Shown here piece after piece: positions 1 through 6,950 of a stretch of DNA of 33,115 bases. The first letter of the stretch is position 1. The number at the start of each line of letters is the position of its first letter. The DNA lies in assembly GCA_039800005.1 (NCBI GenBank), contig JBDLRN010000063.1:1-33115 (forward strand). Direction: 5' to 3'. A program made the position numbers and the translations under genes. The DNA comes from Casp-actino8 sp039800005 (GTDB lineage Bacteria > Actinomycetota > Acidimicrobiia > Acidimicrobiales > Ilumatobacteraceae). Below the pieces are notes generated by a model, which saw only the letters and a list, made by a program, of their open reading frames with translations, did no database searches and was not told where the DNA came from.

Positions 1-119
1 AGGTGATGGGCAAGGCCGGCGAGCACCAGATCGACGGGGCGAAGAAGGCGGTGGGCCACGCCTACGGCGGCGGCAGCCAGTTCTTCGCCATGTGGCTCGT
101 CTCCTCCCTCAAACCCTGA
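1..119 (+). CDS. Thiolase / SCPx-type lipid-transfer thiolase, C-terminal fragment
   Basis: Only the last 38 codons are present; the gene runs in from the left edge and ends at TGA 117-119. The readable end contains GKAGEHQIDGAKKAVGHAYG followed by a Gly-rich turn and a hydrophobic end (SQFFAMWLVSS). This is the C-terminal layout of thiolase-superfamily proteins, in which the usual Cys-Gly-Gly-Gly motif is replaced by a Cys-free Gly-rich turn. That replacement is typical of SCPx/Ltp-like thiolases, which in steroid degraders cleave or carry side-chain acyl-CoAs. The fragment is too short to choose between a catalytic thiolase and a lipid-transfer homologue. It converges with the EchA19-like gene, and a large hairpin separates the two. 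Confidence 0.7.
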   Translation, partial: VMGKAGEHQIDGAKKAVGHAYGGGSQFFAMWLVSSLKP

Positions 120-137
120 CCCCCAAACCCTCACAAA

Positions 138-195
138 TCACCCACTCTGTAGCGCAGGCTGCCTCAAACCGCAGCCCGCGCTACAGAGTGGGTGA
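138..195. terminator. Long inverted repeat, likely bidirectional terminator
   Basis: The arms 138-155 and 178-195 are perfect 18-base reverse complements. After one A-C mismatch the stem continues with GGCTGC (157-162) and GCAGCC (171-176) around an 8-base loop. The total stem is about 24 pairs, far longer than chance. It lies between the stop codons of two convergent genes (119 and 201), where a shared terminator is expected. There is no clear T-tract, so it may act as an RNA-stabilising hairpin or be a copy of a repeat family. Confidence 0.8.
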
Positions 196-200
196 AATCC

Positions 201-1001
201 TCAGGTGCGGGTCCAGTGGGGGGAGCGCTTCTCGGCGAAGGCGCGGGGGCCCTCCTTGGAGTCGTTGGTCGCAAAGATCGGCCAGCCGATCTCGAACTCC
301 CGCTTCAGGCCCTCTTCCTCCGACATCCCCGCCGTCTCCTGCACCGACCGCAGGATCGCCTCCACGGCCAGCGGACCGTTGGCCGCCACCATCTCGGCCA
401 GTTCCATGGCCTTGGCGAGCGCCTGTCCGTCGGGCACCACGTGGCCGATCAGGCCGATCTCCTTGGCTTCGGCGGCCGTGTAGCCGCGAGCCGTGAGCAG
501 CATCTCCATGGCGTTGGTGTAGCCGATCTGCTTCTGCAGACGCACCGTGCTGCCACCCACCGGGAAGAGGCCGCGTCGCGCCTCGAACACGCCGAAGGTG
601 GCCGACTCGCCCGCCACTCGGATGTGCGTGGCCTGCAGGATCTCGGTGCCCCCGGCGACCGCGTACCCCTCGACGGCCGCCACCAAGGGCTTGCGCAGTC
701 GGTAATGGCGCAACAGCGCCTTCCAGTGCAGATCGGGATCGGCCGCCCAGCGCTCCTGATACGGATTGGGTCCGGCGTCGTCGTTGGCCCGGGCCTTCAG
801 ATCCATCCCGGTGCAGAACGATCCGCCCGACCCCGTGAGCACGGCGCACCGCAGGTCGTCGTCTTCGTTCAATTGCACCCAGGCGTCGGCCAGTCCCACG
901 ATCATCGCCGGACTCAGCGCGTTCTTGGCCTCGGGTCGATTCATGGTCACGACGAGCACGTTGCCCTTCTTCTCGACCAGCAGGTGTTCGGTGGACGTCA
1001 T
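201..1001 (-). CDS. echA19: Enoyl-CoA hydratase, EchA19-like (steroid side chain)
   Basis: A 266-residue crotonase-fold protein expected to hydrate a steroid side-chain enoyl-CoA in the cytoplasm. The oxyanion-hole segment (TGMDLKA, about 65-70), AVEGYAVAGGTEILQ (109-123) and VFEARRGLFPVGG are clear. Both canonical catalytic glutamates are present, Glu120 and Glu140. The tail LIGHVVPDGQALAKAMELAE and KEGPRAFAEKR closely resemble mycobacterial EchA19 as I recall it. The ATG at 1001 is chosen because GGAGG precedes it closely. It is divergent from the FadD19-like ligase, as echA19 neighbours fadD19 in M. tuberculosis. The specific EchA19 assignment is by similarity and context; the hydratase fold is near certain. 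Confidence 0.88.
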   Translation of the reverse strand: MTSTEHLLVEKKGNVLVVTMNRPEAKNALSPAMIVGLADAWVQLNEDDDLRCAVLTGSGGSFCTGMDLKARANDDAGPNPYQERWAADPDLHWKALLRHYRLRKPLVAAVEGYAVAGGTEILQATHIRVAGESATFGVFEARRGLFPVGGSTVRLQKQIGYTNAMEMLLTARGYTAAEAKEIGLIGHVVPDGQALAKAMELAEMVAANGPLAVEAILRSVQETAGMSEEEGLKREFEIGWPIFATNDSKEGPRAFAEKRSPHWTRT

Positions 1002-1077
1002 GGAGCCTCCCTCGTCGGCGATCGCTTCCACTTGTACTACGCAAGCCACCGGTGGGTACCAATCGGGGTCGGTGCGC

Positions 1078-1083
1078 GAGAAT
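1078..1083 (+). promoter_or_regulatory. Possible -10 element for the FadD19-like gene
   Basis: GAGAAT lies exactly 6 bases before the ATG at 1090, the same NANNNT-6-start spacing seen at several other genes here, which suggests a leaderless transcript. There is no recognisable -35 and no Shine-Dalgarno sequence. The first base departs from the TANNNT consensus, so confidence is limited. Confidence 0.4.
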
Positions 1084-1089
1084 TCCCCC

Positions 1090-2655
1090 ATGGGGGCGAA
1101 CACTTTCAACTTGGCCGATCTCTTCGAAGCGGCGGTCGACGAATGGCCCGATCGCGAGTACATCGTCGACGAGCGTGAGCGGCGCACCTTCGCCGAGATG
1201 GATCGGCGGGCCAACCGTCTGGCCCATCATCTGCTCGCCCAGGGCGTGAAGCCCGGTGAGCACGTCGGCATCTATGCGCTCAATCGTGTCGAATGGGTCG
1301 AGGCCCTCTGGGCCATCTTCAAGATTCGTGCGGTCTGGATCAACATCAACTACCGCTACGTGGAAGACGAGTTGGCGTATCTGTTCGACAACGCCGACCT
1401 CACGTACCTGATCGTCGAACCCGAGTTCGCCGACCGAGCCCGCGTCGTCGCGCCGAACCTCCCACAACTGGTGATCGGACCCGACTACGAAGCGGCTCTT
1501 GCATCGCAGAGCGAGGCGCGCGACTTCGACCCTCGCTCGAACGACGATCTCTACATCCTCTTCACCGGTGGAACCACCGGCATGCCCAAGGGCGTCGTCT
1601 GGCGCCATGCCGACGTGGTGATGGCGCTCGGTGGCGGCATCGACGTGTTCACCGGCGACAAGATGCAGAGTCCGACCGGCTTCGTCGAGAAGGGTCGCAA
1701 CGGTTTCCCGCTCGTCAGCTATCCGCTGCCGCCGCTCATGCACGGAGCCTCGCAATGGAGCGTGATGGGCCAGAGCTTCCTCGGCAACAAGGTCGTGCTG
1801 CGCGCCAAGTTCGACGCGTCCGACGTGTGGCGCACGATCGGCCAGGAGAAGGCCAACCTCATCATGATCACCGGTGACGCCATGGCCCGGCCGTTGCTCG
1901 AGGAATACGAGAAGGCGAAGGATCAGTACGACGTGTCGTCGCTCTTCGCGGTGTCGTCGAGCGCGGTGCTGTTCTCGCAGACCTGCAAGGACCAGTTCAT
2001 CGAACACTTCCCGAATCTCGTCGTCACCGACGCCATCGGCTCGAGCGAGGGCGGCGCCAACGGCATCACACAAGTGACCAAGGGCGGAACGGTCGAGACC
2101 GGCCTGCGTGTGAAGGGCGCGCGTGACTCGACGGTGCTCGACGACGATCTGCGCCCGACCCCGCCGGGAGTGATGGGCCGTCTGGCCCGCACCGGCAACA
2201 TCCCGTTGCGCTATCACAAGGATCCGGAGAAGTCGGCGGCGACTTTCGTGACCGCTCCCGACGGAACGCGCTACGTGATCCCGGGCGACTTCGCCGTGAT
2301 GAACGACGACGGCACCATCACGCTCATCGGCCGCGGGTCGGTGTGCATCAACTCGGGCGGCGAGAAGATCTTCCCCGAGGAGGTCGAGAACGCGTTGAAG
2401 GGCCATCCCGAGGTGTACGACGCGGTGGTCGTGGGCGTGGCCGACGAGCGATGGGGCGAACGGGTCGCCGCGGTCGTGCAGCCACGCCCCGGCACCACGC
2501 CCACGCTCGAGAGCGTTCAGGAGTACTGCCGCAAGCACGTGGCCGGTTACAAGGTGCCGCGCCAACTCACCTTGGTCGAGCAGATGGTGCGCTCGCCATC
2601 GGGCAAGAGCGACTATCGCTGGGCCAAGCAGGTCGCCACGGCCGACGCGTCATGA
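1090..2655 (+). CDS. fadD19: Steroid side-chain acyl-CoA ligase, FadD19-like
   Basis: A 521-residue ANL-superfamily ligase expected to activate a C27 steroid carboxylate to its CoA thioester using ATP. The ATP-binding loop FTGGTTGMPK is at 158-167, followed by GWRH-like VVWRHADV, LPPLMHGASQW, the acceptor motif IGSSEGG, GDFAVMNDDGTITLIGRGS and INSGGEKIFPEEVENALKGH. The C-terminal lysine is Lys506 in SPSGKSDYRWAK. The ending SGKSDYRWAK and the NVNFRYVE-like segment (NINYRYVEDEL) match mycobacterial FadD19 as I recall it. The ATG at 1090 gives the expected N-terminus (FNLADLFEAAVDEWPDR). It overlaps the racemase start by 4 bases, so the two are co-translated. Substrate is inferred from family and neighbours. 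Confidence 0.88.
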   Translation: MGANTFNLADLFEAAVDEWPDREYIVDERERRTFAEMDRRANRLAHHLLAQGVKPGEHVGIYALNRVEWVEALWAIFKIRAVWININYRYVEDELAYLFDNADLTYLIVEPEFADRARVVAPNLPQLVIGPDYEAALASQSEARDFDPRSNDDLYILFTGGTTGMPKGVVWRHADVVMALGGGIDVFTGDKMQSPTGFVEKGRNGFPLVSYPLPPLMHGASQWSVMGQSFLGNKVVLRAKFDASDVWRTIGQEKANLIMITGDAMARPLLEEYEKAKDQYDVSSLFAVSSSAVLFSQTCKDQFIEHFPNLVVTDAIGSSEGGANGITQVTKGGTVETGLRVKGARDSTVLDDDLRPTPPGVMGRLARTGNIPLRYHKDPEKSAATFVTAPDGTRYVIPGDFAVMNDDGTITLIGRGSVCINSGGEKIFPEEVENALKGHPEVYDAVVVGVADERWGERVAAVVQPRPGTTPTLESVQEYCRKHVAGYKVPRQLTLVEQMVRSPSGKSDYRWAKQVATADAS

Positions 2656-3779
2656 GCGCTGCCGACGCGTCGGCGCACACCGGGCCACTCGCCGGAACGC
2701 GAGTCGTCGAACTGGTGGGCCAAGGCCCCGGACCGTACGGTGCGATGATCCTCGCCGACCTCGGCGCCGACGTGGTGGCCGTCGATCGTCCGGAGCTCGC
2801 CGCGCGCGCCAACACCCAGAAGCCGGCCACCAATCCGATGATGCGCGGCAAGCGAGGAATCGCTCTCGATCTGAAGAACCCCGACCATCGGGAGCAGTTG
2901 CTGACCCTCGTCGATCGGGCCGACGTGTTCGTCGATCCGTTCCGACCGGGTGTGTGCGAACGTCTCGGTTTCGGCCCCGAGGTGTTGTGCACGCGCAACG
3001 AGCGACTGATCTACGGACGCATGACCGGTTGGGGACAGGACGGCCCCATGGCGCAGGCCGCCGGACACGACATCAACTACATCGCGCTCTCGGGTGCACT
3101 CCACACCATCGGCTACGAAGGTCAGCCGCCCACCATGCCCATCAACCTGCTCGGTGATTTCGCCGGTGGCGGTCTGGTGCTCGCCTTCGGTGTGGCGGCG
3201 GCCTTGGTCGAACGTCAGCGCAGCGGACGCGGCCAGGTGATCGACACCGCGATGGTCGACGGTGCGGCCATGATCCTCGGCCCGTTCTTCTCGGCAGTCG
3301 CCAACGGCTTCTGGGGGACGCGCGGCACCAATCATCTCGACGGCGGCGCGCACTTCTACAACGTGTACGGCACGTCCGACGGCAAGTGGGTGTCGGTCGG
3401 AGCGATCGAACCGCAGTTCTACGCCGAGTTCGTGCAGAAGTTGGGGCTGGCCGACGAAGAACTCTTCGCCGCGTCGCGCCAGATGGACCGGACGATCTGG
3501 ACCGAGGCCAAACGACGCGTCGCCGACGTGTTCGCCACCCGCACGCGCGACGAGTGGTGCGCGATCTACGACGGTAGCGATGCGTGTTTCGCGCCGGTTC
3601 TCGCTCCTGACGAGGTGCCCGAACATCCGCACATGGCGGCCCGTGGCACCACGACCGTGATCAACGGTGTGCTGCAGGCCCAGCCGGCCCCGCGCTTCTC
3701 GCGTTCAGCGGCCTTCGCCGGCCGTCCGGTCCATCCGGGCGCTCACGCCGTCGCCGACGTGCTCGCCTCGTGGTCGTGA
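2652..3779 (+). CDS. Alpha-methylacyl-CoA racemase (CaiB/BaiF family)
   Basis: A 375-residue class III CoA-transferase-fold protein. Unlike true CoA-transferases it shows the racemase triad: His139 in AAGHDINY, Asp169 in LLGDFAGGG and Glu253 in GAIEPQFYAEF. These correspond to the catalytic His, Asp and Glu of mycobacterial MCR. Such racemases interconvert 2R- and 2S-methylacyl-CoAs, a step needed before S-specific dehydrogenation of steroid side chains. Its ATG overlaps the stop of the FadD19-like ligase (ATGA), so it would act directly on that product. The gene ends 29 bases before the convergent SDR; no strong terminator is visible there. Confidence 0.87.
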   Translation: MSAADASAHTGPLAGTRVVELVGQGPGPYGAMILADLGADVVAVDRPELAARANTQKPATNPMMRGKRGIALDLKNPDHREQLLTLVDRADVFVDPFRPGVCERLGFGPEVLCTRNERLIYGRMTGWGQDGPMAQAAGHDINYIALSGALHTIGYEGQPPTMPINLLGDFAGGGLVLAFGVAAALVERQRSGRGQVIDTAMVDGAAMILGPFFSAVANGFWGTRGTNHLDGGAHFYNVYGTSDGKWVSVGAIEPQFYAEFVQKLGLADEELFAASRQMDRTIWTEAKRRVADVFATRTRDEWCAIYDGSDACFAPVLAPDEVPEHPHMAARGTTTVINGVLQAQPAPRFSRSAAFAGRPVHPGAHAVADVLASWS

Positions 3780-3808
3780 GTCGGCGAATCGACGGGAAGT
3801 GATCGTCG

Positions 3809-4675
3809 TCAGCGATTGACGGTGGAGCCGTCGACCGACAGTGAAGCACCACTCACGAAACTCGCCCGATCGCTGCAGAGCCACACCGCCGCCTCGGCGA
3901 TCTCGGCCGGTTCGCCGAGGTAACCCCGGCCGATACCGCGACTGACCATCTTCTCGATGTTCGGGTCACCGTTGATGAACCCTTCGATCATCGGGGTGCG
4001 CGTGGTGCCGGGCAGGATCGCGTTCACGCGCACTCCCTTGGCGGCGAACTCCTGCGCCGCGCACTTGGTGAGACCGAGCACACCGTGCTTGGCCGCGGTG
4101 TAGTGGGGAAGCCCGGGCGCCGCCACCACTCCCGCACCGGACGAGGCGTTGACGATGGCACCGTGTCCTTGTGCGGCCATCACGGCGAGTTCGTACTTCA
4201 TGCACAGGAACACGCTGGTGAGGTTCATGTCGATCATGCGCTGCCATTCGGCGAGATCGAGATCGATGAACGAACCGAACTTTCCGGAGATGCCGGCATT
4301 GTTGAACGCGCAGTCGATGCGCCCGTAGGTGTCGATCGTCGATCGCACCATGGCGTCGACGTCGGCTTCGTTGGTGAGATCGGCACCGACCGCCATCGCT
4401 TCTTCGCCCCGGCTGCGAATCGACGCCACGACCGCTTCGGCGGCCGCCACGTCCTTGTCGACGAGCACGACCGCGGCACCTTCCGCCGCGAAGAGACGGG
4501 CCGCTGCTTCGCCGATTCCGCGCGCCGCGCCGGTGACGACGGCGACTTTGCCTTCGACGAGACCGAGCCGAAGCGGGAACGCCGAGCGGACGAGTTCGGT
4601 CGTCTGATCACCGAGCTGGAGACCGGCCGGTGTGGGGTCGGGGACGTTGGGGGATTCAGCACTCACGGAGTCCAC
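3809..4675 (-). CDS. Short-chain dehydrogenase/reductase with N-terminal extension
   Basis: A 288-residue classical SDR. It has the cofactor motif TGAARGIG, FNNAG, a catalytic Ser in NASSGAG, and YTAAK. The Asp after beta-strand 2 (VLVDKD) suggests NAD preference. From the GTG at 4675 there are about 40 residues before the Rossmann fold (MDSVSAESPNVPDPTPAGLQ and on), longer than usual and Pro-rich. No ATG lies between this GTG and the fold, but another GTG at 4666 is possible. Its start faces the SnoaL-like gene 23 bases away, so the two share a divergent promoter region. The substrate is probably a hydroxy steroid or hydroxyacyl-CoA, by context only. Confidence 0.85.
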   Translation of the reverse strand: MDSVSAESPNVPDPTPAGLQLGDQTTELVRSAFPLRLGLVEGKVAVVTGAARGIGEAAARLFAAEGAAVVLVDKDVAAAEAVVASIRSRGEEAMAVGADLTNEADVDAMVRSTIDTYGRIDCAFNNAGISGKFGSFIDLDLAEWQRMIDMNLTSVFLCMKYELAVMAAQGHGAIVNASSGAGVVAAPGLPHYTAAKHGVLGLTKCAAQEFAAKGVRVNAILPGTTRTPMIEGFINGDPNIEKMVSRGIGRGYLGEPAEIAEAAVWLCSDRASFVSGASLSVDGSTVNR

Positions 4676-4686
4676 GGTAGTTCGTC

Positions 4687-4692
4687 TACGGT
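4687..4692 (+). promoter_or_regulatory. -10 element, leaderless start of the SnoaL-like gene
   Basis: TACGGT followed by 6 bases and then ATG at 4699. There is no Shine-Dalgarno sequence in the gap, so the transcript probably begins at or next to the start codon. The same hexamer and spacing occur before mscL. Confidence 0.55.
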
Positions 4693-4698
4693 GACGGC

Positions 4699-5151
4699 AT
4701 GTTGACTTCCGCGGACGAGCGCGAGATTCTGAACCTGCTCTTCCGTTACGCCGAACTCGTCGACACCGGCGATTTCGACGGGGTGTCAGCGCTGTTCGAC
4801 GGCGCCGAGGTCTTCATGGGCGGTCCCGATCGACCGGCCGTGCCCGGAACGATGGTGGGTCAGGTGATGAAGAGGTTCGTCGTGTTGTACGACGGTTCTC
4901 CGCACACCAAACACCTCGTCACCAACACGATCGTCGAGACCGAGAGCGCCGACCGTGTCGCGACACGCTCGTATTTCACGGTGACTCAGTGCGTGCCGGG
5001 TCGATTCCCGCTGCAGATGGTGGCATCGGGTCGGTATCACGATCGCTTCGAGAAGACCGATCGTTGGCGATTCGTGCGACGCACGATGCTGGTCGACCAC
5101 TACGGCGACACCTCGCATCACTTGCGTGCGGCAGGGGGAGACGCGTCATGA
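4699..5151 (+). CDS. SnoaL-like (NTF2-fold) protein
   Basis: A 150-residue cone-shaped alpha+beta protein of the SnoaL_4 type. The start EREILNLLFRYAELVDTGDF followed by GVSALFDGAEVF, the central HTKHLVTNTIVE and the late GRYHDRFEKTDRWRFVRR are typical. Relatives include ketosteroid isomerase-like and bile-acid 7-alpha-dehydratase-like enzymes as well as binding proteins. The central paired histidine region (SPHTKHL) may form part of a pocket. The stop overlaps the next start (ATGA), placing it in an operon with the two following SDR genes. A dehydratase or isomerase acting on a steroid hydroxyacyl-CoA is plausible but unproven. Confidence 0.8.
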   Translation: MLTSADEREILNLLFRYAELVDTGDFDGVSALFDGAEVFMGGPDRPAVPGTMVGQVMKRFVVLYDGSPHTKHLVTNTIVETESADRVATRSYFTVTQCVPGRFPLQMVASGRYHDRFEKTDRWRFVRRTMLVDHYGDTSHHLRAAGGDAS

Positions 5152-5681
5152 CCGTGGGGATCTTCGGGCGCGGGCGGGTGGCCGACACGCTTCGTGAACG
5201 TGTCGTCTCCGACACCACGGCCCGGGTGATCGTCGCCCCGTTGGTCGTCGAGTCGGTGCCGGTGGCGCAGATCACCGACGAGCAGATCGATCGGTTGTGG
5301 GAGCAGCCCATGCGAACCGTCATCACCGAATTGCAGCGCGCTCACTCCGAGGGCTGTCGACGCATCGTCGTCGTGGTGCCCACCACCGGCATGTCGGGTG
5401 GTGCGCAGTACGCCGCCGTGTCGGCGGCTGCCGAAGCCATGCGCGTGTTGGTGAAGTCGGCGGCTCGACAGTGGGGCACGAGTGGGATCACTGTCAATGC
5501 CGTAGCCCTGGCTCCCGAAGCGTTCGGTGTCGACGCCGCGGTGTCGGGCCCGGTCTCGATTGCGCCCCGCGCCCTCGAGGGCGACGTCGACCCGGTGGCA
5601 ACGGTGTCGTTCCTGTGCAGTGAGGCGGCCGCGCACGTGACCGGCCAGACGTTCGTCTGCGACGGAGGGCTGTGGATGTGA
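5148..5681 (+). CDS. Degenerate short SDR-like protein, probable pseudoenzyme partner
   Basis: A 177-residue protein whose second half is clearly SDR (SGITVNAVALAPEAFGV, SFLCSEAAAHVTGQTFVCDG). The N-terminus keeps only a short glycine turn (GIFGRGR, 4-10), and the following beta2-beta3 region, where NAD(P) normally binds, is largely missing. Tyr88 is present but the lysine four residues later is Ser92. It starts by a 4-base overlap with the SnoaL-like gene and overlaps the next, complete SDR. The reading frame is intact and in an operon, so it is likely a real protein rather than a decaying gene. A non-catalytic subunit pairing with the downstream SDR, as in the BbsCD dehydrogenase, is my inference. 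Confidence 0.75.
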   Translation: MTVGIFGRGRVADTLRERVVSDTTARVIVAPLVVESVPVAQITDEQIDRLWEQPMRTVITELQRAHSEGCRRIVVVVPTTGMSGGAQYAAVSAAAEAMRVLVKSAARQWGTSGITVNAVALAPEAFGVDAAVSGPVSIAPRALEGDVDPVATVSFLCSEAAAHVTGQTFVCDGGLWM

Positions 5682-6475
5682 GCGCGCGCGGAACGTCTCT
5701 CGACGGTCGCGTGGCCATCGTGACCGGTGCGGGTCAAGGGGTGGGCGAGGGCATCGCGCGGCGTCTCGCGCAACACGGCGCGATCGTCGTGGTCGCCGCC
5801 CGCCGCGCTGCGACCGGCGAACCGGTCGCCGAGGCCATCCGCAGCGAGGGCGGTCGTGCGGTGTGCATCGAAACCGACGTCACCAAGGGAGTGTCGATCG
5901 CCGCCTGTGTGGCGCGCGCCGTCGAAGAGTTCGGTCGTCTCGACATCGTGGTGCACAACGCCTTCACCGGGGCGATCCCGCATCGTCTCGAAGAGGCCGT
6001 GCTCGACAAGCACTGGAAGGGCATGTCGCTCACGGCTGGTTGGGCCAGTTTGCAGTGCGCCCGCGAGGCCCATCCGCACCTGGCGGCGGCGTCGCGCCGT
6101 CCGCGCGGCGAGGGTGCGGGTCGATACGTGCTCATCACGTCGCCGTCGGGAGTCGAGGGCAGCGCCAACATCCCGCTCTACTCGCCGGCCAAGGCCGCGC
6201 AGCGCGCCATCGCCAAGAGCCTGGCGCGTGAATGGGGGCCCGACGGCATCAACGTCAACTGCATCGCCCCGGTCGCGGCGAGCCCGTCGTTGCTCACCGC
6301 CTTCGATCGCAATCCGGCTCTGCAGCAGGCGATCGAGGCTCGCACGCCGCTCGGTCGGGTGGGCGACATCACCGACGACATCGGTTCGGTGGCCCTCTTC
6401 CTGGCCGGCGACGACTCGTCCTACGTGACCGGTCAGACCATCGTCTGCGACGGGGGATCGTTCCTCGGACTCTGA
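5678..6475 (+). CDS. Short-chain dehydrogenase/reductase (active partner)
   Basis: A classical SDR of about 265 residues with TGAGQGVG, catalytic Ser in ITSPSG and YSPAK, so the catalytic residues are intact. The usual NNAG is changed to HNAFTG. A basic stretch after beta-strand 2 (AARRAATG) suggests NADP(H) or relaxed cofactor use. The start may be GTG at 5678, giving a 4-base GTGA overlap, or GTG at 5672 two codons upstream. It is translationally coupled to the degenerate SDR before it. Role: oxidation of a hydroxyacyl-CoA or hydroxysteroid intermediate, inferred from context. Confidence 0.87.
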   Translation: MSARGTSLDGRVAIVTGAGQGVGEGIARRLAQHGAIVVVAARRAATGEPVAEAIRSEGGRAVCIETDVTKGVSIAACVARAVEEFGRLDIVVHNAFTGAIPHRLEEAVLDKHWKGMSLTAGWASLQCAREAHPHLAAASRRPRGEGAGRYVLITSPSGVEGSANIPLYSPAKAAQRAIAKSLAREWGPDGINVNCIAPVAASPSLLTAFDRNPALQQAIEARTPLGRVGDITDDIGSVALFLAGDDSSYVTGQTIVCDGGSFLGL

Positions 6476-6534
6476 CCCACCCGTGAGGTCGGTCGTCGTA
6501 TGTGCCAAGATCGCCTTCGGTTCAAGGAGGGGAC

Positions 6535-6879
6535 ATGATCCGACTCGTCTCGATGTTGAAGCGCAAGCCCGGCACCACGCACCAGGAATTCCTCGACTAC
6601 TGGTTCGACACCCATGGCCCGCTGATCCGCAACTGCTCGGCGGCCAAGTACGTGCGCCGCTACGAACAGCACCCGGCGGTCTGGCCGCCGGAGGGCAGTC
6701 GTCAACCCGAGCCCGATTTCGACGGGGTGACGATCCAGTACTTCGACTCGGCGCAGGATTTCTTCGCCCACATGGGGGAGCCCGATTTCCCCGAGGTCAT
6801 GGCCGACACCGAGCGCTTCCTCGACACCAGCAACATCTGCTGGGTGATCACCGAGGAACCGAGAATCGTCATCGGCTGA
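6535..6879 (+). CDS. EthD-family small protein
   Basis: A 114-residue protein with the EthD dimeric alpha/beta-barrel pattern: IRLVSMLKRKPGTTHQEFLD, then YWFDTHGPLI, and a C-terminal strand region ending in ICWVITEEPRIVIG. EthD relatives act as small decarboxylases, isomerases or accessory proteins in degradation pathways. A strong AAGGAGGGG sequence (6524-6532) sets the ATG at 6535. It lies about 60 bases after the SDR pair on the same strand. The stop codon is in the loop of a 9-base-pair hairpin. Confidence 0.8.
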   Translation: MIRLVSMLKRKPGTTHQEFLDYWFDTHGPLIRNCSAAKYVRRYEQHPAVWPPEGSRQPEPDFDGVTIQYFDSAQDFFAHMGEPDFPEVMADTERFLDTSNICWVITEEPRIVIG

Positions 6880-6889
6880 TCGATTCTCG
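6860..6889 (+). terminator. Hairpin enclosing the EthD stop codon
   Basis: CGAGAATCG (6860-6868) and CGATTCTCG (6881-6889) are perfect reverse complements with a 12-base loop that contains the TGA at 6877-6879. No T-run follows. It may end transcription, protect the 3' end of the EthD message, or act as a DNA operator just upstream of the next promoter. Confidence 0.55.
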
Positions 6890-6895
6890 TAATGT
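6890..6895 (+). promoter_or_regulatory. -10 element for the double EthD-like gene
   Basis: TAATGT is close to the TANNNT consensus and lies 55 bases before the ATG at 6951. It would give a 5' leader of about 45-50 bases that contains a 14-base palindrome. No clear -35 is visible. Confidence 0.4.
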
Positions 6896-6911
6896 TCGGT
6901 TCACCCGTGGG

Positions 6912-6925
6912 GGTACGTTCGTACC
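6912..6925. promoter_or_regulatory. Palindromic site in a leader, possible operator
   Basis: GGTACG-TT-CGTACC is a perfect 14-base palindrome between the candidate TAATGT promoter and the Shine-Dalgarno sequence of the gene at 6951. The size and symmetry suit a dimeric repressor such as a TetR-type protein. A loop of 2 bases is too tight for a good RNA hairpin, so a DNA site is more likely. Confidence 0.5.
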
Positions 6926-6950
6926 GGGGCGACATCCGAAGGGGTGGGAG

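Noticed and set aside
1002..1089. KstR-type operator between echA19-like and fadD19-like genes
   Set aside because: I looked for the AGAAC-GTTCT type repeat and found none; only short palindromes such as ACCGGT and GGTACC.
181..2565. Long minus-strand open frame opposite the FadD19-like gene
   Set aside because: It has no recognisable domain, is Arg/His/Gly-rich low-complexity, and lies on the opposite strand of well-supported genes; long antisense frames are normal at this GC content.
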